A stretch of 64,000 nucleotides of DNA from Actinomadura pelletieri DSM 43383 (GTDB taxonomy: Bacteria; Actinomycetota; Actinomycetes; Streptosporangiales; Streptosporangiaceae): the NCBI RefSeq assembly GCF_003634705.1, contig NZ_RBWU01000002.1:1178001-1242000 (forward strand). Reading direction: 5' to 3'. Made by a program: the position numbers and the translations under genes. Position 1 is the first letter of the stretch. Each line of letters begins with the position of its first letter. A model generated the notes under the pieces. The model did not search any database and was not told the origin of the DNA. It was given only the letters and a program-made list of their open reading frames with translations. Of the stretch, positions 55,660 through 63,079 are shown piece by piece.

Positions 55660-57234
55660 CTACGGAAGCGTGTCGAGGTGCGGGCCCACCGTGCTGGCGA
55701 ACCTGCCGCCGTTCGAGAGGTCCCAGTTGATCGACCAGGTCATCGCGCCGCGGATACCGGGGTAGGTGCGGGACGGCTTGTAGGAACCGCAGTTCGTGCC
55801 CTTGGCGAGGCAGTCCAACGCGTTGTTGACCATCCCCGGCTGGACGACACCGCCGCCCGCCGCGCCCGCTCCGGCCGGCAGGCCGAGCGCCACCTGGTCG
55901 GGACGCAGCCCGTTCTCCAGCTGGATGCAGGCCAGCGCGGTCAGGAAGTTGAGCGTTCCCTGCGAGTACACCTGCTGGTCACAGCCGAGCATCGTGCCCG
56001 AGTTGTAGTACTGCATGTGGACGACGGTGAGGATGTCCTTGATGTTCAGCGCGAGCTGGAAGTAGCCCGCTCCGGTGTTCTGCATGTCGACCGTCTGCGG
56101 CGCCATGGTGATGATCAGGTCGTTGCCCACCTTGGCGTGCAGCGCCCGCAGCGCCTGTCCCATGTACTGGGCGCTGATGCCGTTCTCCAGGTCGATGTCG
56201 ACGCCGTCGAAGCCCCACTCGTTGATCAGCTCGTACATGGAGTTGGTGAACAGGGTCGCGGCGCCGGCGTTGCCGACCCAGATCGCGCCCTTCTCACCGC
56301 CGACCGACAGGATGACCTTCTTGCCCTTGGCCTGGAGCGCCTTGATGTCGGCCTTGAACTGCTCGTCGGTGTAGCCGCCGACCGCCTTGGCCAGTTCGGG
56401 GTCCACCCGGAACGAGACCTCTCCGTGGCGGCTGGTCGACTCGCCGAACGCCACCGCGATGACGTCGTACTCGTCGGGCACCTGGGAGAGCTTGATCTCA
56501 CGTGCCGCGTTGACGAAGTCGTGCCAGTAGCCGGTCAGGAAGTGCTTGGGCAGCGGGCCGGTCGCGCATCCGTCGGTCGTCCCGGTGACGGCGACGCTGG
56601 CGGGGGACTCACCGGCGTCGTCGTAGGCCTTGACCGTGTAGCTGTGCGTGGCGCACTTGGCGAGCCCGCTGATCGTGGCGGTGGTGCCGGTGACGGTGGC
56701 CCGCAGGTCGGAGCCCTCGTAGACGCGGTAGCCGGTCGGCGAGCCGGTGCCCGCCGCCCAGCTGAGCGTGAGGGAGCTCTCGGTCCTGGCGCTGATCTTG
56801 GGGGTGCCCGGTGTGCCGAGCCGGTCGGGCTCGCCCGAGCCGCCGGTACAGGGGCCACCGTTGAAGGTGCAGTTCTCCGGGACGTCGGGACCGTTCCCGA
56901 GGAACCCGAACGTGATCGAACCGCCGGCCGGGATCGTGGCGTTGTAGTCGCGGTTCTGGAACGTGTGGCGCTGGCCGTTCTTGGTCAGCAGCGCGTCCCA
57001 GTACGAGCCGACGGAGGAGCTTGCGGGCAGGTCGAACTCGACGCGCCATCCGTTGATCGCGGTGTCGGACGCGTTGGTGAGGGTGAATCGTCCCTCCCAT
57101 CCGGCACCCCAGGTGGAGGGCTTGCTGAACGTTGCGGTCGGCGCCTCGTCCTGCGCGTAGGAGGCGCCGGCGAGCGGTGCCACGAGCGCGAGCAGGAGGA
57201 CGGTCAAGACACTGAGAACAGAGCGGGGGCTCAA
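55660..57234 (-). CDS. secreted GH18 chitinase with CBM2-like and FN3 domains
   Basis: 524 residues from TTG 57234, with GGAGTGAG upstream, so an uncommon start codon. Signal peptide (LSVLTVLLLALVAPLAGASYA), CBM2-like domain (WGAGWEGRFTLTNASDTAINGWRVEFDLP, FGFLGNGP), FN3 (SGSGEPDRL onward, ESSLTLSWAAGTGSPTGYRVYEGS), GH18 domain with DGVDIDLEN near 341 and a C-terminal MTWSINWDLSNGGRF. A palindrome 60 bases upstream may control it. First gene of the leftward pair. Confidence 0.95.
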   Translation of the reverse strand: MSPRSVLSVLTVLLLALVAPLAGASYAQDEAPTATFSKPSTWGAGWEGRFTLTNASDTAINGWRVEFDLPASSSVGSYWDALLTKNGQRHTFQNRDYNATIPAGGSITFGFLGNGPDVPENCTFNGGPCTGGSGEPDRLGTPGTPKISARTESSLTLSWAAGTGSPTGYRVYEGSDLRATVTGTTATISGLAKCATHSYTVKAYDDAGESPASVAVTGTTDGCATGPLPKHFLTGYWHDFVNAAREIKLSQVPDEYDVIAVAFGESTSRHGEVSFRVDPELAKAVGGYTDEQFKADIKALQAKGKKVILSVGGEKGAIWVGNAGAATLFTNSMYELINEWGFDGVDIDLENGISAQYMGQALRALHAKVGNDLIITMAPQTVDMQNTGAGYFQLALNIKDILTVVHMQYYNSGTMLGCDQQVYSQGTLNFLTALACIQLENGLRPDQVALGLPAGAGAAGGGVVQPGMVNNALDCLAKGTNCGSYKPSRTYPGIRGAMTWSINWDLSNGGRFASTVGPHLDTLP

Positions 57235-57294
57235 ATCTCACTCCATCGGTCGGAAGCTGGCGGATTCCCCCGAACCCCGAGTAGAGCGTTATTC

Positions 57295-57313
57295 GATAGG
57301 AAGGTTTCCTATC
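57295..57313. promoter_or_regulatory. palindrome, candidate regulator site of the chitinase operon
   Basis: GATAGGAAGGTTTCCTATC, an 8-3-8 perfect palindrome, 61 bases upstream of the TTG start. Core AGGAA-N3-TTCCT is shared with the site before the last chitinase (60267-60279). Not the DasR consensus (ACTGGTCTAGACCACT type). Confidence 0.6.
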
Positions 57314-57482
57314 AGTTTTGAAGCAAGGTAACCAGCGACCGTGACCCGGGCAAGCCCTTCGTCGAACCTCGTCCATTTGCGCAGGCCAACCACCCCAGCT
57401 TGTACACCGAACCAGCCTCAGCGCGCGCGAATATCGGCACTAGTCGACAATGCCGCGCCCTTTCGCGGGCGAAACTCGACAG

Positions 57483-58373
57483 TCAGGCCGCTCGGGCCGG
57501 GCCGCGGAAGACCTGACGGGCATGCCAGTCGATGTGCGTGGACCCCACCGGGAGCAGGCCCGGCTGCGGGTCGCGTGCCGGTCGTCCCACCAGTTCAAGG
57601 ACCAGATTCTCGGACGCGGCCGTCCGGCCGACGTACTTGCGCGACACGGTGATCAGGCGGTCGCCGGTCAGCCCGACGACACCCCGGTCGAACAGCCGAT
57701 GATGCAGCGCGCACAGGCAGATGCCGTTGTCCAGCCGGTCCGGGCCGCCATAGGTGCGCCAGCGCACGTGCGCGGCGTCCAGGCCGACGGCCGCGCCGTT
57801 CAGCCAGCCCTCGTAGCCGCAGAAGGCGCAGCAGAACTCGTACGCCTCCAGCACCTCCAGCCGGAACGCCGGATCACGACGGCCGAGCTCCTCCTGGACG
57901 TCGGTGGGCAGCTCCGCGTCCTCCAACTCCAGGCCGACCATCTGGCAGATGTCGGCGTGCAGCGACGGCGCGAAGTACGTCTCCAGCAACGCCCGGACCA
58001 ACCGGGGCAGCAACGCCGAATCGTCGGCGAGCGCCGCCGCGAGTTCCGGATGCAACCGGCCCGCCGCGCCCCGGGAGCGCAACGCCCCGACCGCGGAACC
58101 CGGGCTCGGCCCGCCGTCGGCCGTCCTGACCTCCCAGAGGCCGTCGTCATTGGTCAGATGGTGAAACGGATAACCGGGACTGGTCTTTCGGGGCGGCCCG
58201 AACTCGGCCAGCAGTCGCCGCAGATCGTCCTCCGCCGCCGAGAACTCGATGGCGCGCGGACCCTCATGTCGGAATCGTCCGAGCGCGTACAACAACAGCA
58301 GGGGTTTGTGCGGGGCGCGTACCCCGTCGTGCGAGTGTCTGCGGACCTTCAACACCCGCTCGACCCATTCCAC
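57483..58373 (-). CDS. SBD-HNH type IV restriction endonuclease (ScoMcrA-like)
   Basis: 296 residues from GTG 58373. N-terminal sulfur-binding domain (about 1-130: VRRHSHDGVRAPHKPLLLLYALGRF, then TSPGYPFHHLTNDDGLWEV), known to bind phosphorothioate-modified DNA. C-terminal HNH nuclease has CAFCGYEGWLNGAAVGLDAAHVRW (Cys pair, the H in DAAH), DNGICLCALHHRLFDRGVVGL. All catalytic residues are intact. It would cut phosphorothioated DNA or methylated DNA, as ScoMcrA does. No dnd genes adjoin it. Inserted between chitin genes on the same strand as them. Confidence 0.9.
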   Translation of the reverse strand: MEWVERVLKVRRHSHDGVRAPHKPLLLLYALGRFRHEGPRAIEFSAAEDDLRRLLAEFGPPRKTSPGYPFHHLTNDDGLWEVRTADGGPSPGSAVGALRSRGAAGRLHPELAAALADDSALLPRLVRALLETYFAPSLHADICQMVGLELEDAELPTDVQEELGRRDPAFRLEVLEAYEFCCAFCGYEGWLNGAAVGLDAAHVRWRTYGGPDRLDNGICLCALHHRLFDRGVVGLTGDRLITVSRKYVGRTAASENLVLELVGRPARDPQPGLLPVGSTHIDWHARQVFRGPARAA

Positions 58374-58613
58374 GCCCGCCACCCTAGCCCGGTTCGCACC
58401 GCGTGTGACGTGCGGCGGCGGGGGTACCGGCCCCACGTGGCCGGACCGGTCAGGAATCGAGAAGCGCCCGCTCGGGAGCCGCGACTAGCGTCACCGTCAT
58501 CGACCTGGGGATTCCTGACCGGGCGATATCGGAGGCATTGTCGGACCCCGTGGTCCGGCGATGTCGCGGGAGATAACGGTGCACGAGATGAATGGACCGA
58601 TCGGAGGCGTCCG

Positions 58614-59087
58614 ATGACGCGGAATCAGCAGGCGGAGCGCGGCGAAAAGCGCAGGCCCGGTACGCCGGGCGCGTTCTCGCGGTGGATGCAGCACCGGATG
58701 AACGCCCGGGTGAACCGCAAGGTCCGGCGTGGCCGTGGCACGTTCATGAAGATGGACGTGCTCATCCTGCACACGGTGGGCCGGCGGAGCGGGGAACGGC
58801 GGGAGACGCCCGTGGCATGGTTCACCGACGACGAGGGCGCCCGGCTGGTCGTCGCGTCGGGCGGCGGAAGTCGGAACCCCGACTGGTACACCAACCTGAT
58901 GGCGCATCCGGACCGGGCGTCGATCGAACTGCCCGACCGCGACCCGGTCCCGGTGACGCCGCACCGGCTGGAGGGCGAGGACCGCGAGCGGGCCTGGCGG
59001 AGCATCGCCGCCGCACAGCCACGAATCGCGAAATATCAGAGCAAGTCGGAGCGGGAGTATCCGGTCGTCCGGCTCACTCCCCGGTGA
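58614..59087 (+). CDS. Ddn-family F420-dependent nitroreductase/quinone reductase-like protein
   Basis: 157 residues from ATG 58614, with GGAGG. The deazaflavin-dependent nitroreductase family pattern is seen in KMDVLILHTVGRRSGERRETPVAWF, RLVVASGGGSRNPDWYTNLMAHPDRASIELPDRDPVPVTPHRLEGEDRERAW, and REYPVVRLTPR. The split-barrel fold binds F420 in actinobacteria. The substrate is unknown. It is convergent with the last chitinase and upstream of a tandem repeat. Confidence 0.85.
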   Translation: MTRNQQAERGEKRRPGTPGAFSRWMQHRMNARVNRKVRRGRGTFMKMDVLILHTVGRRSGERRETPVAWFTDDEGARLVVASGGGSRNPDWYTNLMAHPDRASIELPDRDPVPVTPHRLEGEDRERAWRSIAAAQPRIAKYQSKSEREYPVVRLTPR

Positions 59088-59094
59088 GCGGCAC

Positions 59095-59142
59095 GGGCCC
59101 CGACACGGGCCCCGACACGGGCCTCGACAAGGGCCTCGACAA
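59095..59142. repeat. 12-base tandem repeat, four units
   Basis: Two units GGGCCCCGACAC followed by two of GGGCCTCGACAA, directly after the Ddn-family stop codon and before the terminator hairpin. No coding role evident. Confidence 0.75.
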
Positions 59143-59146
59143 GGGC

Positions 59147-59181
59147 GCGGCCCGCGTCCCCGGAGCTGGGACGCGGGCCGC
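59147..59181. terminator. bidirectional terminator between Ddn-like and chitinase genes
   Basis: 14-bp perfect stem (GCGGCCCGCGTCCC and complement) with a seven-base loop. It ends 11 bases before the stop codon of the leftward chitinase gene. Confidence 0.8.
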
Positions 59182-59192
59182 CTGGGGGTTGG

Positions 59193-60140
59193 TCAGAAAC
59201 CGGCAGTGATCTTGGAGAATTCCCAGTTCTGCTGGTCGGTGCCGCTGCCCGGACGGTCACGGTTGACCGCCCAGAACGTGAAGCGGGACAGGCCCTTGGC
59301 CTTGGCCCAGTCGCGGATCTGGGTCCAGATCGCCGTGGTGGTGATCTCCCCGACGTCGGACTTCCCGTTCATGCCGGAGATGCCCATGTGGGAGTAGGCG
59401 ACCTCGTCCGACCACTTGAACGCCGCCTTCAGCGTCTCCTTGAGGCCCTCGGACGACTTGACCGTGAAGCCGTACATGTCCGAGTGGCCGCTGAAGTTGA
59501 ACGGCATGATCGTCCACACGTCCACGGGGACCTGCAGCTCGGCCGCGCGGTCGATGAGGCGCTTGCCCCAGGAGTTCGGGCCGCTGTTGAGGGTCGGGAA
59601 CGTCATGATCGTCTGGATGCCGGGGTTCTTCTGCTCGACGATCTTCAGGGCGCCGAGAATCCGGTCCTGGACGGCCGCGCTCTCGAACTCGTCCTTGTTC
59701 TCGATGTCGATGTCGATGGCCTTGAGGCCGTAGGCGTCGATGACCTTCTGGTAGGCGCCCGCCAGGGCCTCGGCCGTCTGGCAGTTCGGGCCGAGCTTGT
59801 TGCCGGACCAGCCGCCGATCGACGGCATGATGTCACCGCCGGCCGCGCGGATCTTCTCGATCGTCCGGTCGTCCACGCTGCCCTTGAGCGGACGCTGGCT
59901 GTCCCACGCCGGGTTACAGCCGTTCTGGGCCAGGATGAAGGCCATCGTGAACATCTTGGTACCGGACGCGTTCATCACGGTGACCGGGTCCGGCGGGTTG
60001 CCCCAACCCATGTAGAGGTAGGGCGCGGCGTGCTTGGTGACGTCCGCCGTGGGCGCGGCGTTCGCCGAGCCCGGGACCAGCAGGGCCGCGACGAGGGAGC
60101 AGAGCGCGCTGATCAGGACGCCTGGGAGCAGTCTTCTCAT
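59193..60140 (-). CDS. secreted single-domain GH18 chitinase
   Basis: 315 residues from ATG 60140, with GGAG. Signal peptide (LLPGVLISALCSLVAALLVPGSANA), then a compact GH18 domain without binding modules: YLYMGWGNPPDPVTVMNASG, DIMPSIGGWSG, and catalytic AIDIDIEN near 142, C-terminal FTFWAVNRDRPG. Members of this group are close to ChiD-type enzymes of Bacillus and Streptomyces. A palindrome similar to that of the other chitinase operon lies about 125 bases upstream. Confidence 0.93.
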   Translation of the reverse strand: MRRLLPGVLISALCSLVAALLVPGSANAAPTADVTKHAAPYLYMGWGNPPDPVTVMNASGTKMFTMAFILAQNGCNPAWDSQRPLKGSVDDRTIEKIRAAGGDIMPSIGGWSGNKLGPNCQTAEALAGAYQKVIDAYGLKAIDIDIENKDEFESAAVQDRILGALKIVEQKNPGIQTIMTFPTLNSGPNSWGKRLIDRAAELQVPVDVWTIMPFNFSGHSDMYGFTVKSSEGLKETLKAAFKWSDEVAYSHMGISGMNGKSDVGEITTTAIWTQIRDWAKAKGLSRFTFWAVNRDRPGSGTDQQNWEFSKITAGF

Positions 60141-60581
60141 TTCTTACTCCGGGTGGGAGGTGTGGACACGTGGGAGACCCCGAACCCCGAGATACGTCGC
60201 GAGAACGACATGGCGAAGTGACCTTGGCGGGGGGCGATCGGGGCACAGATGTGACCTCGAATCTTTAGGAAACTTTCCTGTTAATCGACTGAACCGTAAC
60301 CAGACCGAGGCCGCCCGGCAACCCCCGGGTCCAAAAGACGTCCCAAGCCAGCCCAGCTAATGGACCGAACCACGCGCACGTCCAAAGAATGTCGGCACTT
60401 CTCGCCAATTCCCACCCCGCTCCCTCGGCAAGATCATCTGACCGCTTTTCCGGTGTTCTCGGCACCGGCACAGGTCGGCGGTGTGCGTGGTGTATGGGGG
60501 TGGTCCCGGTCGTTGTTTAGGCGGCTCTCGGACGCGCAGATTGGGGGAGGGGATGCGCGAGCTGTCACGGGGGGATGGCCG
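60141..60581. other. 441-base divergent region containing a palindrome
   Basis: Between the chitinase and the amidase. It holds the AGGAAACTTTCCT site at 60267-60279 and a G-rich segment (60535-60580). No small gene could be supported. Confidence 0.5.
60264..60282. promoter_or_regulatory. palindrome, candidate regulator site of the single-domain chitinase
   Basis: AGGAAACTTTCCT (60267-60279) is a 6-1-6 palindrome with flanking TT and GTT. It shares AGGAA-N3-TTCCT with the other chitinase promoter. Confidence 0.6.
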
Positions 60582-61421
60582 GTGCGGATTCATGGGTACG
60601 GGCCCGCGGTCGCCGGGCTGTGTCTGGTGATGCTGGCCGCGTGCGGCGGGGGTTCTGACAACGGAGAGTCACCGCCCGCGACGACGGGCGGCACGCCGAC
60701 GTCCACGCCCGCGACGACGGGTGGCGCTCCGACGTCCACGCCCGGGACCACCGAGACGGGCGGTTCCGCGGTGAAGGGAAAGGTCATCGTCATCGACCCG
60801 GGTCACAACGGCGGGAACGCCGACCACCCGGAGGTGATCAACAAGCGGGTGTTCGTCGGGAACGGCTACAAGCCGTGCAACACGGTCGGCACCACGACAC
60901 GGGACGGTTACACCGAGCACGCCTTCGCCTGGGACCTGGGGGTTCGGCTGGCTGGTGTGCTCCGGCGGCAGGGCGCGAAGGTGACGTTGACCCGCGAGAA
61001 CGACACCGGGGTCGGTCCGTGCATCACCGAGCGGGCGGCCATCGGCAACCGGGCTCGCGCGGCCGCCGTCGTGTCGATCCACGCCGATGGAGCGCCCAGG
61101 TCCGGGCACGGGTTCCACGTCATCGAACCCGCCCCTGTGGGGAGGAACGCGTCGATCGTCGAGCCGTCCCACCGGCTCGGCGTGGAGATCCGGGACGGAT
61201 ACCGTTCCGGCACCGGCATGCCCTACTCGACCTACCGCGGGGAGGACGCGCTGGACCGGCGGGACGACCTCGGCGGGCTGAACATGTCCACCGTCCCGGC
61301 CGTGTTCGTCGAGTGCGGCAACATGCAGAACCCGGGCGACGCGGCGAAGCTGTCCAGCGCGGCGTTCCGGCAGCGCGCGGCCGAGGGCCTGGCCACCGGT
61401 CTCGGAAACTACCTCCGGTGA
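60582..61421 (+). CDS. N-acetylmuramoyl-L-alanine amidase, lipoprotein (Amidase_3)
   Basis: 279 residues from GTG 60582. N-terminal lipoprotein signal with lipobox VMLAAC at residue 21 and a low-complexity TPTSTPATT linker. Catalytic domain from about 70: VIVIDPGHNGGNADHP (His and Glu-like metal ligands), VLRRQGAKVTLTREND, AAAVVSIHADG, VIVEPSHRLGVEI-type SIVEPSHRLG, and PAVFVECGNMQNPGDA (second Glu). Zinc-dependent amidase that cuts the peptidoglycan stem. Expected on the outer membrane leaflet. The linker contains tandem TPTSTPATTGGAP repeats. Confidence 0.88.
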   Translation: MRIHGYGPAVAGLCLVMLAACGGGSDNGESPPATTGGTPTSTPATTGGAPTSTPGTTETGGSAVKGKVIVIDPGHNGGNADHPEVINKRVFVGNGYKPCNTVGTTTRDGYTEHAFAWDLGVRLAGVLRRQGAKVTLTRENDTGVGPCITERAAIGNRARAAAVVSIHADGAPRSGHGFHVIEPAPVGRNASIVEPSHRLGVEIRDGYRSGTGMPYSTYRGEDALDRRDDLGGLNMSTVPAVFVECGNMQNPGDAAKLSSAAFRQRAAEGLATGLGNYLR

Positions 61422-61434
61422 ACCAAAGTGATTT

Positions 61435-61453
61435 CGCAGAGAAATATTCTGCG
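61435..61453 (+). terminator. short hairpin after the amidase gene
   Basis: CGCAGA and TCTGCG arms flank an A/T-rich seven-base loop. The stem is 6 bp only. It starts 14 bases past the amidase stop, and a G-poor sequence follows. Confidence 0.45.
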
Positions 61454-61478
61454 TTGAACTAGTCGCTTCGGCGGGGGG

Positions 61479-61916
61479 TCAGGCGAGCCGCGCGGACATC
61501 CGGGTGAGCAGGACCTGGAGCAGCGCCAGCTCCTCCCGGCCCACCGCGTCCTGCACGCGCCGCCACTCGTCCTCGATCGCGGTGGTCAGTCTGCCCAGCG
61601 TCTCGCGGCCGTGTTCGGAAAGGAACGCCAGCACCCTGCGCCGGTCGGCCTCGTCCACCCGCCGGTACACCAGCCCCGCCGACACCAGACGGTCGACCAC
61701 CTTGGTCAGGGTCGGCGCCGGGAGCAGCGCGAACTCGGCTATCTCGGTCATCGTGTGCCCGGCGCCGTCGGAGAGCAGGGAGATCACGCGCCATTCCTCG
61801 ACGGTGGAGCCGGCCGTCTTGAGCGCCGTGCCGAGCCGGGCCGCGATGCCGCGTTCGACCCGCGCGAGCACCCTCGGCAGGTCCAGCTCGTCCTGCGCCA
61901 TACCTGTTGTAGTCAT
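61479..61916 (-). CDS. MarR-family regulator
   Basis: 145 residues from ATG 61916 (an ATG at 61901 is also possible). Winged helix of MarR type: GSTVEEWRVISLLSDGAGHTMTEIAEFALLPAPTLTKVVDRLVSAGLVYRRVDEADRRRVLAFLSEHG, with the recognition helix and the Arg-Arg wing. Divergent from the binding-protein gene 65 bases away, which it may control. Ligand unknown. Confidence 0.9.
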   Translation of the reverse strand: MTTTGMAQDELDLPRVLARVERGIAARLGTALKTAGSTVEEWRVISLLSDGAGHTMTEIAEFALLPAPTLTKVVDRLVSAGLVYRRVDEADRRRVLAFLSEHGRETLGRLTTAIEDEWRRVQDAVGREELALLQVLLTRMSARLA

Positions 61917-61981
61917 CGCGAGACCTAAGATTACCGTCTCTTCGAAACTATTTTGGTCGAGGATCCACTAACGTCCAGGCT

Positions 61982-63031
61982 ATGGACGACTTGGGCGTCG
62001 CCCTGGTGGTGCCGCGCCAGGGGCCCGCGGGACTCTTCGGGCCCTCCGCCGAGCTGTGCGCTCGGCTCGCCGAGGAGGAGATCAACGCCGAGGACGGCGT
62101 GCACGGCCGCCGGCTGCGGCTCACCGTCGTCGACGGCGGCGCGCCGCCCGACCGGGTGGCCGACGAGGTCGGCGAGCTGGTCGTCTCCGGTGCCGTGCAG
62201 GCGGTCACCGGCTGGCACGTCTCGACCGTCCGGCAGCGGATCGTCCCGCGGGTCGCGGGCCGTGTCCCGTACGTCTACACCGCGCTCTACGAGGGCGGCG
62301 AACGCTCGCCGGGCGTCTTCCTCACCGGCGAGACGCCCGAGGGGCAGTTGCGTCCGGCGCTGGGCTGGCTGTCGTCGGAACTCGGCGTCCGGCGGTGGAC
62401 GATCGTCGGCGACGACTATGTGTGGCCGCGCGACACCGCCCGTGCCGTCCGGTCCTATCTGGCCGAACTGGGCGCCGTCCTGTGCGACGAGATCTATGTC
62501 CGGCTCGGGACGAAGGACTTCTCGGAGCCGCTGCGCCGGATCGACGCGAACGGCTGCGAGGCCGTTCTCATGCTCCTGGTCGGGGACGACGCCGTGGCCT
62601 TCAACCGGGCGTTCGGGGCCTCGGGGCTGCCGCACCTGCGCTTCAGCCCGCTGATGGACGAGAACATGCTGCTCGCCTCGGGTGTGGAGGGCACCCGCGG
62701 CCTGTTCTCCGCCGCGGGGTTCTTCGAGACGCTGCCGACCGGCGACGGCCTGGACTTCGGTGCCCGCTACCACCGGCGCTTCGGCCCGCAGGCGCCGCCG
62801 CTCAACAGCATGGGGGAGTCCTGCTACGAGGGGGTGCGGCTGCTCGCCGAGCTGTTCCGCCGTAGCGGGGGCGAGCCGGACGTCCGCGCGATGACGGCCG
62901 CATCGGAGGGGCTCGGCTACGACGGCCCGCGCGGCCCCGTCGAGGTCCGCGACCGGCATCTGCGGCAGAAGGTCTTCCTCGCCGCCGCCGACGGGCTGGA
63001 GTTCGACGTGTTGTACCAGCTCACCCCTTGA
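61982..63031 (+). CDS. periplasmic-binding-protein-fold protein, AmiC/urea-type, without signal peptide
   Basis: 349 residues from ATG 61982. Peripla_BP_5/6 fold: GVALVVPRQGPAGLFGPSAELCARLAEEEIN, VQAVTGWHVSTVRQRIVPRVAG, LSSELGVRRWTIVGDDYVWPRDTARAV, NMLLASGVEGTRGLFSAAGFF, NSMGESCYEGVRLLAELFR. The starting MDDLGVALVV shows no signal peptide, so it is cytosolic like AmiC, the amide sensor that binds AmiR in Pseudomonas, rather than a transporter component. No AmiR-type ANTAR gene is next to it. The divergent MarR gene may be the partner. Confidence 0.85.
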   Translation: MDDLGVALVVPRQGPAGLFGPSAELCARLAEEEINAEDGVHGRRLRLTVVDGGAPPDRVADEVGELVVSGAVQAVTGWHVSTVRQRIVPRVAGRVPYVYTALYEGGERSPGVFLTGETPEGQLRPALGWLSSELGVRRWTIVGDDYVWPRDTARAVRSYLAELGAVLCDEIYVRLGTKDFSEPLRRIDANGCEAVLMLLVGDDAVAFNRAFGASGLPHLRFSPLMDENMLLASGVEGTRGLFSAAGFFETLPTGDGLDFGARYHRRFGPQAPPLNSMGESCYEGVRLLAELFRRSGGEPDVRAMTAASEGLGYDGPRGPVEVRDRHLRQKVFLAAADGLEFDVLYQLTP

Positions 63032-63079
63032 CCATTGATTCCAGAAGAAATATTTTCAGCGGGAACTTAAGGGGGGCTT

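Noticed and set aside
61917..61981. A MarR operator in the divergent region
   Set aside because: Only weak partial symmetry around TTCGAAAC was seen, not enough to call a site.
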